Shown here piece by piece: positions 42,088 to 54,510 of a stretch of 64,000 nt of DNA. The translations under genes were made by a program, and so were the position numbers. The stretch's first letter is position 1, and the number at the start of each line of letters is the position of its first letter. A model generated the notes under the pieces. That model saw only the letters and a program-made list of their open reading frames with translations, was not told the DNA's origin and searched no databases. The DNA comes from Brachypterus glaber (Eukaryota; Arthropoda; Insecta; Coleoptera; Kateretidae): the NCBI GenBank assembly GCA_958510825.1, contig OY294046.1, forward strand, positions 372,001 to 436,000, read 5' to 3'.

Positions 42088-44171
42088 TAGGCGATGCTGT
42101 TTTAGAGACTGCTCTCGGTCGAACTAAACATCGCCCAGTATAATTCTATGTATTTTTTTTTTGTTATACTTATGTATATATAGATTTTCAATAAAGAACT
42201 TTAGTATTATTATTAATAACAATGCCATTTTTTACTCTGTACCTTCGTAAAATACTCTTCCAGCACTGCGTGTTGTAACATATAAAGGGTATAGTAAAAT
42301 ATGGTGTAAGAAAATAATCGCTGAGAGGAACTCTTCGGCGTGAGTACACTAAAAAGTCCAAACTGATTTGCCACACGAGTGATCCTTCCTACAAACTATG
42401 CATCTCCTTCAAGGTTTCCAATTAATTACAACTTTAAAATGGGCCATTATGAAGGTTTTTATTTGGCCTTTTGTTTAGGCAAATTAACAAGTACTTTATA
42501 AGTACTCATTTTTTTCCTTCATCTGATTAACCGTATAGGTAAAATACGAGCCAAATATTATCATCAGTACTCGGCGAATTTCCAGTACTTGCATAGGCGC
42601 CGCGTCGACTCTAGCGTTGACGCGAGGTTTTTAATATTTACATTTTTATTTCTTTTATTCTTGTTTTTTTTTACTGATTCCATTTAAACGAGTAAGGTGG
42701 GAAAAAAAGTTATCGATAAATATAAATTAAAAAGTTTCGTATTCTTAAAAGGGAACGGGCAAGTATTACGTAACGCAAATTTTGATCATTTTAGCTAGAA
42801 ACTTAAAATTTAGCATGTACATGGAGTATCTCCCTACGACCCCAAAGAAAATCCGAAAATTGCCCTCCAACCCCCTTACCCCCCCAATTGGGGAAAAATA
42901 TTAAACACGCTTCTAGAATAGCTAGAAACTTGAAATGTGCATTCATTTTTTAGGACATACTTTTCGTTAAAAGTACATTTTTCTAGTTCGCAATTCTGTG
43001 ACTTTTAGTTTTAAAATAATGTATGCGAATGGCAAATTTCATTTTTTTAGCTGGAATTTGGCACAGAATTCTGTTCGTTCATGTTATGGGCCTTAAAACT
43101 TTTAAAGTAACGAGTTTTTTGAAATGCCCTAGCCAGTCTAACACCAATTAAAGATGCCGCACGAATATTTCCGTTTGCAAATTCTGTTACACGAATTTTA
43201 TGATAATAACAAGTTTAATTTAAATTTATTCTTCTTTGTTCGTGAGAAGAATGTTTTTGTTTTTCTGTCTGGTTTCCATCAGGCTCACGATTTTCATTGG
43301 TCAAAAATTATTAAAACTAGCAGTATAAAAAAAATTGTACACAACTACCGCGGTATACCGCAGGGATCTCCGGAGAAAAAATATGTTTCTAGTACTGCTT
43401 TCCCATTTAGAAAATTTTCAAAATTTCAGAAAGCCTTGTATTTGTGCAAAAAATTTCAATTTTTTTGCGTATTTTTGCGTTTTATGACGTTTATGTCGAT
43501 ATAAATCAATTTCAAAAAAAAAATTGTCGGTCGATAGGTCTGTCCGGGAAATCTTGCGGGCACGATAACTTAAGAACGCTTAAAATTCGGCATACAGGTA
43601 TGTTAGCAAAAGTTCTCGCTCGGGATTATGTTTGGTAAACATTGGGATGCGGCAAGGGGGCGAAAAATACATTTTTTTACAAAAAGTCCAAACTTGCTAT
43701 ACCGGGTGGGACAAAATACTGGTACACCCCTATAACTTTTTTGTTTATTAACTTATCAAAATAAAATTTAGTGGATATAAGTAATTGAAAGACTGCCTTT
43801 TTGAGATTGTAAAAAAAATCTGCCACTTCCGGTTTTGCCGAAAATGACCTAAACTCTTAATTTTTAAATGAAACACCCTGTATATTTTTACTTATTGCGA
43901 TTCAGAATTTAATTTCGAGTACATCCATGTATAATTTGTCAATTTTTGACAGAACATGTCATTTTTTAATTTAATTTTAAATCTAGTTAGCTTTCAAATA
44001 TGCAAAATTATTCTTGGCTTAGTACTTTTCTTAGGAAAAATATGAAACATCGTTTTATTTAATTATTAACCAACTTGGATCTCTTTAATACTTGACAAAT
44101 CATTTTTTTTCAATAAAACTTTTTTTTTAATGGGAGGGTACTAGTACCGTAGTAGGTTTTGACTTTTTTAA

Positions 44172-44580
44172 TCTGATAATAAAAATTTACTTACTCCACC
44201 CCCGTGGAGGTAAGGGGGTAAATATTTTTAAATATTTTCAATATTTTCATTAAAGTTGGTATATAGGGTTTTTTGGGGTTGACAAATATGAATCTGATAT
44301 TTCTAATTTCACCCTGAGGGGCGGGGGGTAGTTTTCGTGAAAATTGGCATATTGGGGTTTTTGAGGTTGCTGAAAGTTAATCTGATAATAGAACAAATCT
44401 TACTCCACCCCAAAGTGGCGGGGGGTAATTTTTCTTGAAAATTGGTATATTGGGCTTTTTGAGATTGCTGAAAATGATTCTGATAATAAAAAAAATCTTA
44501 CTCCATCCCCAGAGGGGCAGGAGGTAGTTTTCTTGAAAATACATATATTGGGGTTTTTAAGGTTACTAAAATTGAAATCC
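44172..44580. repeat. Degenerate tandem repeat, units about 88-121 bp
   Basis: tctgata marks unit starts at 44172, 44293, 44381 and 44479. Each unit carries actccacccc, a G-rich block (ggcggggggta), ttcttgaaaattgg, tatattgggg and gaggttgctgaaa. Confidence 0.75.
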
Positions 44581-45129
44581 ATTTCACGCGCGGAGGTGAA
44601 AATGGGAAAGCTGTTTTACTGGGCAGTGTATTTTTTTGACTAATTAAAATCAACTTTAAATTTTCCACGAATATCCAAGCCAAAAAATAACGATTTTAAT
44701 TTGTTAAAAATACGATATATTAAAAAATAGACAGATAATTTTAATGCATCTAGCCTAGATCATCTAGATTATCTTTTATGGAACATTTTCAAGTATGTCA
44801 AATCTATATTTTTAATATCTCGTATTTTTTATTAAAAGTCGGTAAAAAAATATGTGTCTTGAAAAAGAAATGATTATTTTCTTTGTAAGTTCTCCGGAGA
44901 CCTATCCGTCTACGTCCTTTCTAGACTCGTCCTATGTGCAAGTGTAAATATTTAAAACTAGGCATAAGCCGTGTGTAAAATATTTACTGAGAGAGACAAA
45001 CTATTTCCTCTCTAGTAGTTTACATTATTTTTCTCACAAAAGGAAAACGTCCAGGTAAGTAAAACGTTTAGAAAAAACATATTTTCAGGCCAGCTTACGA
45101 ATAACTAATGAACCGTTGTAAACACTTAC

Positions 45130-45157
45130 CTAACTTAAAAATATGGTACCGCTCCAT
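45130..45157 (-). CDS. CBM14 protein exon 1 (coding part): start codon
   Basis: ATG at 45157-45155, nine codons (MERYHIFKL) plus one base, donor gtaagt. The exon itself extends to 45170, where a ttttgcag acceptor marks the border, so 13 nt of 5' untranslated sequence are here and an upstream leader exon must exist. The split codon with exon 2 gives Gly10. The first intron is 5.46 kb and full of repeats. Confidence 0.8.
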
Positions 45158-45170
45158 AATGGGAGACCAC

Positions 45171-48100
45171 CTGCAAAAAAAAATTAAAGAAATTAGACAA
45201 TTTTGTAAGTAAATTTTATTACTATTTTGACAAAGGTTAAATTGCAAATTTTTATTGTTATGAAAATATTTCAAAAGTATGCACATGTAAAATTTTTTTA
45301 TCTGAAATTATTTAGTCGGATTTAATTAGAACATAACAAGGTTTGTACTAACGCCACAAACGAGTCTGGTAAAAGCAAAATGAACAGTTTTCAAGCGCAA
45401 AAAATAATCGGCATGCAGGTCTGTCCGGGAAATTTTATGACCATAGTAACTTGAAAACGCTTTGACTGAAAACTTGAAATTTGTAATTTAAGTGAAAAGT
45501 AAGCAAGGGTGACGTGAGGGATTTTTTTGGGGGGGGGGTCGCAAGTCAATAATTTTCCAACTAAGTATTAAGGAAATTCCCGACTTTTTACCCTGCGGAA
45601 AATTTTGATGACTTAAAAAAAAAGGCAATCGCCTCGCCTTAGCGAACTTCCCAACCTACCGCTCCAATTTTCCCAACCAATAAATTTCTGACCAAAAATT
45701 TAAATCGATTTCCCAACTCTGCCAATTAATTTTCCCAACTATTCTACCAATTTTCCAACTCTGCCACTCTTTTTTTCCAACTATTTTCCAGGTGGACGGT
45801 GGACTTTCCCAACTCGAGCGTGGCAAAATTTCACGGTCAGGGATAAAGCTGTTTTTTTGATTTCGGTTTCTCAACTTTAATATTTTTAGTTGGGATATAT
45901 TTGCTCTGCCCCTCCCCCTCAAAAAAAAAATGCTTTGGTCCAAACCTCTGAAAATATTATAAAAATTTTCTGTCAGGGGGTGCCCAGCACCCCCTGGATT
46001 TTTTTTCAGTTACGGGCCTGTCTGCCCTTCCCTCGGTCCTCAGTTTTTTTTATACTTTCCAAACAGTTATAAGTCTGAAACTTAGCATGTTAGAAACCTA
46101 GGTCTGCTAAGGAGAAAAGTCTAAAAGTCCAATTTTTTTAAGGCGGGTATGTGGGAACAAATAAAAAATCATTTACAAAATTGGCGAAGGCGCGAACATT
46201 GAAACTTCTCCCAGGCTTAAATATAAGCATGCCTGTTGAATATAGATATTATATGTTTTATATAATGAGCATACCGGGGAGTTTTATTTATGTTCACCAC
46301 AAAAATTAAGATTAATTTTTATTCCATAAAAAAAAAACTTTTGTGATTTATATAATTTTACATTGGCTATAAAATTCAGGATTTAATTTTTTTGTTTCAC
46401 GGTTTCACCAGAAGTGGCATAAATATGTTTTTTTAATGGAACACCCTGTATTTTTTTACATTTTTGAATTGAGCCGAAAATTCTTTTTCGTTTTTATCAT
46501 ATAAAAACGAGATACACATACCTTCTTTTTACTTAATCTTCAAAGTAAATCATAAAATTGGTATGAGAAAAATAGCGAAAAAATACTCTACAAATAAAGT
46601 TTACAGGGGACATAAAAAGATAGGAGTTCAGGGAAAAAACAGTTTTTTAGCTGTAATTCGCTGCCACTGATCAAATTTTTATTTTAATATAACATAGCTC
46701 CGACGACTGTGTGATGGTTTTTGGGTGTCGTTTCGATTCGTGTTTGAATTGTTTTCAACCATAAACTATTTATTATAGTATCACACACCGCAATTGCGGT
46801 ACCGCGGCGGTACCACGCGGCAAAAAAACGCATGTGTGTACCGGGCCTAAGGCATGAGTAAAAATTCGTTTTTGTGGTTCATAGGGTTCCAGAGATATTA
46901 AGTAAGAACTTATTTTTTAAATTACTCTAGAGGGGTCGTAGTTCTCTTAAGGCTAATTTCCGTCCAAACCAACCTCTTAAAATTCTCGAACTTATTTCTA
47001 AATAACCCTGTGTAGTGCAGGTGGATCCTTTTTTTTAATTTTAGTTTGTGGATAAAAAAAATCGGGGTTCGCAGTAATCGTTAATACTCCTCCGATGTGA
47101 ACGTGCGAGGAGTATCACAAGTAAATATCTCGAAGCAGGTTAAATAAATAATTTCATAGCCATTAAAATAATTATTAAATACACAGTATACACATTATGT
47201 ATGTACCTAATGAAAGTGAAATAAATATTGTCAAATACTTTCATTTTAATTTTTTAATCACTTTTTTAAGAGGCGATATTTTTTAATCGATTCTATTTTA
47301 CATAACATTATATTTAAACTTTTGACTTTAAATAAAAGTAATATGCTTTTTATTATACTCATCATAGCTTCATGTTTGTATCAATATTAGTAAAACAACT
47401 TTTATAAAATGTCCGTTCGCACATCCGTCCGTGTGTCCGTTTGTTCGTATCTCTGTCTGTCTGTCTCTCCGTGAGTCTATCCGTATGCCCATATGTTCGT
47501 CTGTCCGTCTTTCCGTCTGTCTGTCTGTCCATCAGTCCGTCTGTCTGTCCATCCGACCGTCTATCCTTCCGTCTGTTCGTCCGTCTGTCAATCCGTCAGT
47601 CCAGAGACGTAGCTAAGGTACTTCTACAGGGGGACGAGCCTGAAATGGCGCTCCCCCCCCCCTGACAAAAAGTTGACGTAGTAGAACACGGTTGTCAAAA
47701 AAGTTTCACAATCTCAAATTAAAGGAAAGAAAAAAAGCCAAATTTGATGGTCCATTTTATATTAAAACAGTTTTACCATTTAAAATTTTACAAAATGCAA
47801 GAAAGCTCTACACCGCAGGCGAAAAAGTTTACAAATTTCAAAAATTTTACAGTGAAATTTTCACCCTTAAGTTTTACAACCTTAAATTAAAAGAAAGTAA
47901 GAAAGCTCTAGCGCCGCCGGAAATTTTTTGGTTTATTTCAGTTTATTTTTTTATACTCAGACTTATATATAGCAGAATATATTGTTTCGTATTTTTCGAA
48001 ATGTTTCCTAATCTTTAAAAAACTTGCCCAAGAAATAAATGAACAAATACTTCCTGAAATGTCTAATATTTTAATTTAAATTGCTTTATATTAGAAAAAC

Positions 48101-48757
48101 TTTTAAATGTTAAATTTAAATATCAGATACTGCTTGGGAATAAATTTTAGCCGTGACTGAAGATACGATCTACAAAATCTGTATTTGTCACTTCGATTTA
48201 CAAAAAGGAGCAACTAGTCGTACAAACAGTGTCTATGAATTGTTAAGCCCCCCCCACATCGTGAAAAATAACATAACAAAATTCTGTGCCAAACTTCAGT
48301 ACAAAAAAATTTAAATTCATTTAAAAATTTTAAATACCCTAATTAATTTGTACACAATCCCATTTTAAGGTTTTTAATGTATGCTAATCGTCAGTACCCG
48401 GAACGAATTTACTGCGGGTCCACGTTTATTTGATATAACTTTTTAATAAATAAAGATAATCTCTTCAAATTTTGAATAAGAGTTCTCCGCATGAAAGAAA
48501 GTCTCCGACGAAAGGGGGAAGAATCATTCGCGCTCTCTTCTTTCCGTCAAGAGCGTTATAAGGCGTGCGTGCCTACATCGGGCCTCCCACTTGCACACAC
48601 ATTCCAAACATATTCCCTTAGCCACAGATCCGTGCCTCAAACTATACCTGATTATCACTTGCGAGCTATGAGTCATCTTTTGTCTTTTTTAACTTTTTTT
48701 TATAGATACACAGGCAAGCGGAGTAGGGACAGCTGTCCGATAAAGCTCTATAGACAT
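45171..48757. other. Repeat-rich spacer upstream of the CBM14 start exon
   Basis: Contains a cryptic repeat of ttcccaactctgccaa words (45650-45830, related to 49590-49710), G/C runs, and a TCTG/TCCG microsatellite. A GC-richer patch at 48360-48757 has an 89-codon frame without recognised motif. A 5' leader exon of the minus-strand gene should lie somewhere right of 45170 but I cannot place it. Confidence 0.4.
47408..47604. repeat. (TCTG/TCCG)n microsatellite
   Basis: Imperfect gtccgtctgtc-type repeats; open frames across it in two registers (Cys/Val/Ser/Pro periodic) are artefacts of the simple repeat. Confidence 0.85.
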
Positions 48758-48910
48758 TAATCAGGCCTATTCACATGTACCATTGAAATCTATTCAATAT
48801 TGACAAAAATTACAATACCATGCAATACAGTTGACGTAAATGACCTTGCAATTTTCGTCAATATTGCCAGACATTTCAATCTCAATGGTGGATGTGAATA
48901 GGCCTGATTA
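48758..48910. mobile_element. 153-bp MITE, CAGGCCTATTCACA ends
   Basis: taatcaggcctattcaca and tgtgaataggcctgatta are exact inverted repeats; inner accattgaaat and atttcaatctcaatggt also pair. Split between two GC-richer patches that may once have been continuous. Confidence 0.85.
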
Positions 48911-50758
48911 TCTAGACCTTTACTGTCCGACAGCAGCTTGCGGTCACTTCTAAACGTATGAACAGCTCGCTAACTCCCGAGGTCTACTTATTATTATATA
49001 TTAGCTATATCTTCACAAAAACAAAGTTAAATCATTTAGGTACGAGTTATGTAGTTTTTAGCACTCTTAGTACATTTTCTTAAAAAATTATCTGACGTGT
49101 ACTTTTCTAGCTTGCTGTCTGCGAAGAGTTCATTGCTAGTTCTCACGGTTGGCGCAACTGGGTCGAAGGCTCATTGTCTTTGCGATATATAAATCTTAGG
49201 AGGAATCCACCGCACACTGGACCTAAAGTCACAATTATTTAACAGGTTGAATGTCGATTATAATTTTGACGTCGTTGGCTGACGCCGAAATTATTTTTTA
49301 AACAAGCCGTGAAGATATGTAATGCAACGCATTCCATTATATATTATTCACAGTAAATGGTATTGCATTTTTCCAAAAAATTGTAAAAAAAAATCCCAAC
49401 AATTTTTTTTTTAAATAAGAACTTTTTTCAAAAACAAAAAAAATATTGATCTTTATAATAAAAGTAATTTTTCTTGAAAAAGTTACGTTAATCAGAAATT
49501 TCTTTCAGCTTTTTCGATTTTTTTAAAAATTTAACCACTATAACTTTTTTTGTTTTTGAACGGACTAATACATAAAAAATTCTCGCCACTACCAATTTCT
49601 TAACTCTGCAAATCGATTTTGCCAACTACATATTCCCTCAATTTCCCAATTGTGTCACTCCATATTCCCAACTATTTTCCAGCTCGACAGTGCATTTTCC
49701 TAACTGGATTGTGGTTTGGGGATGGCGACCCCCTTACCCCCCCTCCATGGTGTCATCCGTGGCCGGACTTTTGATACGCATTGTATAATTGAATAACAAT
49801 TAATATGTAATTAATTAGGTAAAGTACTTTATGCTCCAAATCGTAAATTTTAAATTGTTCTATTTTTATTTGAATAATTTACTTTATTTACGGTCGTAAA
49901 ACTAAAAAAATTAACATTAAATACAAGTAATTAATTATCCTAAAATTTAGTCTACAAACAGTTAGATGTATTAAATATTATTTATCATTTAAATAAAAAC
50001 GTTGGTAGTTTTATACCAGCCGTCTCGACGGTGCAAGAATACTTTCTCATAAAAAAATTTATGTCCAGAAACAATTTATTACATTTTGGGGAAAAGGGGG
50101 CATGGAAAAAATGATAATAGCATTTTTTGTGCAATTTATTTTACCTTCTAAGTGGTTTTAAAATTTTTCTTCTATTGGGAATACTAAAAAAGTTATGTAC
50201 AGTAACAATTTATTACATTTTGGGGAATGATAATAAACTTAGCTAAGCTTAGGTGTTATAAGGTATTTTAAATAGTTTCTTATGGATTTGCGTTCCGTAA
50301 CCATTTCCAGCGCCGCAGGCAATTTTTTTATAAATCTGAAGGACCAAACACTTTAAAAAGCCAGGAGAGGCGACGGTTCCCCCCTGTCGCCTCCTCGGGG
50401 CGCGCATGGCTGAAGGTAAACCTCTGCTATAGCTCATTTTTTTTACATTTTCAGGTTTTTAGTTTATAATGTGTAGATTCTTTATGTTTATTGTTAACAC
50501 TACTTTATTTATACAACAAGGTGTATATTTATTAAATTAAAGTTGACATATTTAATATAAGACAAGAGGCTATGGGACAAAATTTATTTACAGGCAACTT
50601 TCGTTGAAAAAAATAAAAAATATCAAAAGTAATATATTATAGCAATCCCTACTAATTTGTGTTTGTGCATGTATCTACTTACCAATTTTATAAATGTCCG
50701 GTCTAAATAAAAGCAGGTAAAATTTACATGCAAATTTGCATGTGCAAATTTCAAATTT
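48911..50758. other. Spacer with dispersed repeats
   Basis: 48911-49260 is GC-richer and could continue the patch before the MITE. 49590-49710 is the ccaatttc/ttcccaa repeat. 50290-50440 holds a short GC-rich repeat (ggagaggcgacgg, ctgtcgcctcctcgg). No exon supported. Confidence 0.4.
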
Positions 50759-51591
50759 GTGACCGGCGTTACTGTGACCGGCGTTACATTAAGTAATGTT
50801 TTTAGATTTCCCGGCTCTACCCAAACACAATATTTTTTAGGGTTTAAAATTCTCAAGATTCTCTGCCGGGACTATGACATGAAGTTTTTAGGTTAATTAT
50901 TCAACTAATTAAGTAAGCACACCCTGTGACCGGTGTTACAAGACAAAAACATACGCTAGGAAGGTTTTCGTAATTTTTTACTTAATTTTAACACAAATAA
51001 GTTAAAAACTTACCATGGCCATAACAAACGACCACAACAACCATTGGCACAGTTCGATGTATGAGCGAAACTGATAAAAGCGCCCCTAACGGTCGTTTTT
51101 AAAGCGAATTTAGACCGTGACCAGTGTTACCTGGAGTTTCAGGAACAGACCCATAACGTGTTATTAAAAGTTATAAGGAGCAAATAGCATTCGATGAAAA
51201 CTATTCAAATAATAAAAAGCTTATAAATTTATGTCAATGGCAATGTCTTTATTTTTTATTGAATAATTTAAAAATACAAATTTTACTGTAAATATTATTA
51301 AAATATTGGAAAATAGAGTGGAAGAATGAGATACAATGATGGAGCTATATGTAGCAATGGAGGAAGATAAAATAATAAATTTGAAGTTAAAATTATTGTA
51401 AACTGAACATAAACGATTTGGAATATTTTTATCAAAATTAATGGAGAGCCCCTAGCACAAGCCAAAAGCTTATTTGGGGCTCTCCATGACTCTATAGTAA
51501 ATTATACATAAATAAATAAATAAATAAAATAAAAATAAAATTAAAAATATATTCTGAAACATATTAGCTGAGGACACGTGACCGGCGTTAC
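50759..51591. repeat. Five copies of a GTGACCGGCGTTAC motif
   Basis: Copies at 50759-50772, 50774-50787 (both exact), 50926-50939 (GTGACCGGTGTTAC), 51117-51130 (GTGACCAGTGTTAC) and 51578-51591 (exact). All are on the same strand at irregular spacing. Confidence 0.8.
51432..51540 (+). mobile_element. LINE or SINE 3'-end relic, copy 2
   Basis: Same unit as 30778-30866 (gagagcccctagcacaagc, ttatttggggctctccatga) with an (AAATA)n tail of about five units. Confidence 0.65.
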
Positions 51592-51800
51592 ATTTGTTTG
51601 GACACATAAAAAAAATTATTACATGGTTACAAAACATTTTTTTTTAATTAGACACAAATGTTCTCTTACGAAAGAAGTACATGTACAGTTACTACTGTTG
51701 AATAAAATGTTTTTGCGTGGCCTAAACTCAAAAGTGCCTGTAAATAAATTTTGACCCCTATATCCTTTTTATAAATTTACGAAAAAATTATGTAAACCTT

Positions 51801-51989
51801 ATGGTTTCAAAATATCATGCATATTATGATAAATATTTGACTAATTGTTGTGTAATTATTTTCGAAGAAGAATCCAAAATTATGATTAATCGAGATGATA
51901 TCTACAATACCGATCTCCAAGTTAAGTTTCCCAATTATACATACCGTTCTCACGAAATCTTTTTAAAAGTTTTAAGACAAAACAGTTAA
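51801..51989 (+). CDS. Small open frame of unknown function
   Basis: 62 codons from ATG to TAA with a mixed composition less biased than nearby chance frames (for example CCVIIFEEESKIMINRDD). There is no signal, domain or splice support. It may be a remnant of a mobile element. I do not recognise it. Confidence 0.15.
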   Translation: MVSKYHAYYDKYLTNCCVIIFEEESKIMINRDDIYNTDLQVKFPNYTYRSHEIFLKVLRQNS

Positions 51990-52026
51990 CTATCAAAAAT
52001 TATACAGCAAATGAAATAGTATATAA

Positions 52027-52260
52027 GGGAACGTTCAAGTATTACGTAACGCAAATTGTACCAAAATTCATACACTTCATATCCCGTTTCTCGCGTTATT
52101 AAAGGCTGTATAGATTTCATGTTTTGGCTACCCTCCCAAATAGGAGGGGTATTAGGGGGGTAGCCAAAATATTAAATCTCTTCAGCCTTTAATAACGCGG
52201 GAACCGGGGTATGAAGTGTTTGAATTTTGGTACAATTTGCGTTACGTAATATATGGACTT
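52027..52260. mobile_element. Foldback element with about 80-bp arms (GGGAACGTTCAAGTATTACGT)
   Basis: tacgtaacgcaaattgtacc and cgcgttattaaaggctg recur inverted (cagcctttaataacgcg, ggtacaatttgcgttacgta). The end word also begins fragments at 42752 and 56415, so this is a family. Confidence 0.8.
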
Positions 52261-52421
52261 GGGGAACGTTCAAGTATTATCAATTTTTCGAAGTTTTTGA
52301 TTTTTTGATTAATTAATTAATTAATTAATTAAAAAGGCCCACAAAAAAAAGTTTAATTACTAAACTGTGTGACACAAAAAAACTGTCATAAGATCTGTCG
52401 CATTAATATAGTCGAGTCCCC

Positions 52422-52591
52422 AATAGTTATTTATGGTACTAGTGGGTAAAGTAAGATTGGCTGACGCCTCGCAGGTTAATTTTCGAGAGGGCAATATCGG
52501 TTTACCCATGAGTGCCATACAAGGTTATTATTGAGTTTATCTATTTAAAATAAAGCTGGTAATTGTCTTATTATCTGTATGTATTGGATAA
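52422..52591 (+). mobile_element. Dispersed repeat family A, copy 5 (internally deleted)
   Basis: Has both ends; the middle from caaggtt to attattgag is missing. Confidence 0.8.
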
Positions 52592-53773
52592 AGGATTTTG
52601 TTAGCCAAGGTTATTTAAACACGAGTGCTTTTTGAAGATGTTATGAAACTCGAATTCTTTTGTTTTTTTAAATTCTGACAGTAACTTTTATTTTTCCTCT
52701 AATGTCAAGTAGTAAGTGTCAATGTAATTATTATTAATTTTTTCAGGTTTTTGAAACTTGGGCTCTAGAACATAGATAGTAAAAGTCCAAACTTTTAATC
52801 TCGTGCACTAAAAGCTTAAGTCCAAACTAATTTCATACTATACTATTCTTTTTTTGCTAATTTTTTTTCTAAAAGTTATATACATTTATTCAAAATCCGA
52901 AAAAAAAAAGGAATTGAATAATATTTACATTACGGAACCTAATTTGGGTATCGTAGTGTAATTATTACGACACAGAAATAGAAAAAACACTTTTTCCACT
53001 ATGTACAGGGTCGTAGCTATAGGGGGATGGGGGAAAGCCCCCCCTCACCTGTCTTGAAATCTAAAAAGTTGCATATTTCACGATAAAAAAGTTGTATATT
53101 TTATGGATTCAAATAAAAAGTTGCATATTTCACGAAAAGATGGGACCTTTTTTTAGTCGTTAACTTTTTGTATCGAAGAAAAAAGCTGCATATTTCATAG
53201 ATTCATACAAAAGTTGCATAATTCACTAAAGGTTTAGTCATTAACTTTTTTGTCGGAGAAAAAAGTTGCATTTTTAGGCTAAAAAAAGTTGAAATTTTTG
53301 ACCTTCTCCCCCCACACAAAATTTTCTTCGCTACTACTATAAACTTTAAAAAATAAAAAAGAAACAGAAATCAGCCACCCTATTATTTTAAACAATGTAT
53401 AATTATTATTGACAAAACTACCGCATCAGCGATGGCGTGCAAGATAATTCCCAAATTGCCTGAAGAAGACATTTTACGATTTATGGTACTCTTCACAGTT
53501 CTAACAAGAAGAAATTAAATATTCCACCAATCTATAAAAATATAAAAATATCAAAAAAAAATGATAACTTTCAAACGAATTGATCTAGAGTCTAGGCATT
53601 TGATAAAGTTATTTTCATACTAAATTGGAAAAAAATAAAAAAACACGTTTACACTGAATTCGCTTTAATCGGAGCGTTTTTTGTTGGTGTTGTGTGTTTT
53701 TTTACACCTATCTCCCCCTTTCGTCGTAGCTTTCTTACCGCGTGTCAGACTATAACAAAACTTCGGCCAAAAC
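52592..53773. other. Spacer, no gene
   Basis: Includes a degenerate tandem-like stretch of aaaagttgcatatttca words (53060-53290). Otherwise AT-rich. Confidence 0.45.
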
Positions 53774-54025
53774 CTAGTTAGTAGTTAGTGCCTATTTACC
53801 ACTCGTTGCCTATGGTGATTTTACATATCTGGTGTCAAAAAATCAGTAAACGTCAAACACATAACCTCAAATTGACAAACTAGTTTTAAGATAATTTTTG
53901 TGTTTTTTATGTTTAATAGTATACGAACCTCGACGGAAACTATTTCAGTGCACATCGAGTGCTTTTTTTACTCGCACTCTTGTTCACTTAAAAATAGGTT
54001 CTCGTACTTGGTGCGTAATATACTG
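53774..54025 (+). mobile_element. Family B fragment (left end)
   Basis: Begins ctagttagtagttagtgcct as the complete copy does at 57271 and continues collinear (gtcaaacacataacctcaaa, cagtgcgtaatata) until a MITE interrupts it. Confidence 0.75.
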
Positions 54026-54510
54026 CCCTGCTAAGACAAGTTGTCCTATCTGCAAATTAGATGTTTTGAGATATGGCCAGTTTTATTGTTTTTGTTTGCA
54101 CTTTTTGAAAACATGTTTAAATAAATATGGCGTTGGGTTCTGCTTTATTTTAAATAAAAAATACGTGATATCCTTTAAAATTAAAAATGTTTTTTTTTGT
54201 CAGAAAAATAAATTGTTATACTAAATGAATTTGTTCTATCTAAGAAAGTTAGGTCAAAATGATTCAAAAAGTCCCATCAAATTACTAAGATCTGTAAAGT
54301 TAGTCCCAGTCAATCAGTTAGGACAATTTTATTTAGAAAACATTGAAAATTTTCTACATAGGACAAACATCTTAGGCTAATTTTTAGAATTTCGGTTTTA
54401 GATAGGACATTTCTTTTTAGTAGGCATATGGGGCTAGTGTAAAACAATACAATGATGTGCTTATCTCAAAAAGTGAATTTTTGAAGATAGGACAACTTGT
54501 CTTAGCAGGG
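54026..54510. mobile_element. MITE with 26-bp perfect TIRs, CCCTGCTAAGACAAG ends
   Basis: CCCTGCTAAGACAAGTTGTC plus CTATCT at the left is exactly inverted at the right. It lies inside the family B fragment. Frames within it are not coding. Confidence 0.85.

Larger units (their letters stand above)
39671..45129. other. Intron 1 of the CBM14 gene
   Basis: 5.46 kb without exons. It holds a GC-rich patch (39856-40018), a repeat with TCCGTCTGTATGTCTG words (40860-41010), family Q copy 2, a TA-flanked MITE, a repeat at 42756-42935, a probable TIR element at 43699-43885 (accgggtggga and caccctgtata ends) and a tandem repeat at 44172-44580. Confidence 0.5.
31600..45170 (-). other. Gene locus: secreted CBM14 (CPAP1/mucin-like) protein, five exons seen
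   Basis: Exons on the minus strand: 45170-45130 (start codon 45157), 39670-39627, 38092-38005, 36993-36878 and 36249-31600. The phases fit (28, 44, 88, 116 and 4650 coding nt), giving 1642 codons with the stop. Predicted protein: signal peptide with hydrophobic core LAILFYAVYCI (residues 11-21), a linker, one peritrophin-A domain with six Cys (C76, C91, C97, C107, C120, C128; spacing 14-5-9-12-7), then about 1500 residues of low complexity. Single-domain proteins of this type (CPAP1 group or insect mucins) bind chitin in cuticle or other apical matrices. The acceptor before 45170 implies an upstream 5' non-coding exon. The gene converges on the cadherin gene. Confidence 0.88.

Noticed and set aside
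43154..43504. 116-codon frame containing IPQGSP, like a reverse transcriptase motif
   Set aside because: No other polymerase motif nearby; Phe/Lys-rich composition of chance frames in AT-rich DNA.
47431..47665. Two frames of Cys/Val/Ser/Pro repeats
   Set aside because: Translations of a TCTG/TCCG microsatellite in two registers.
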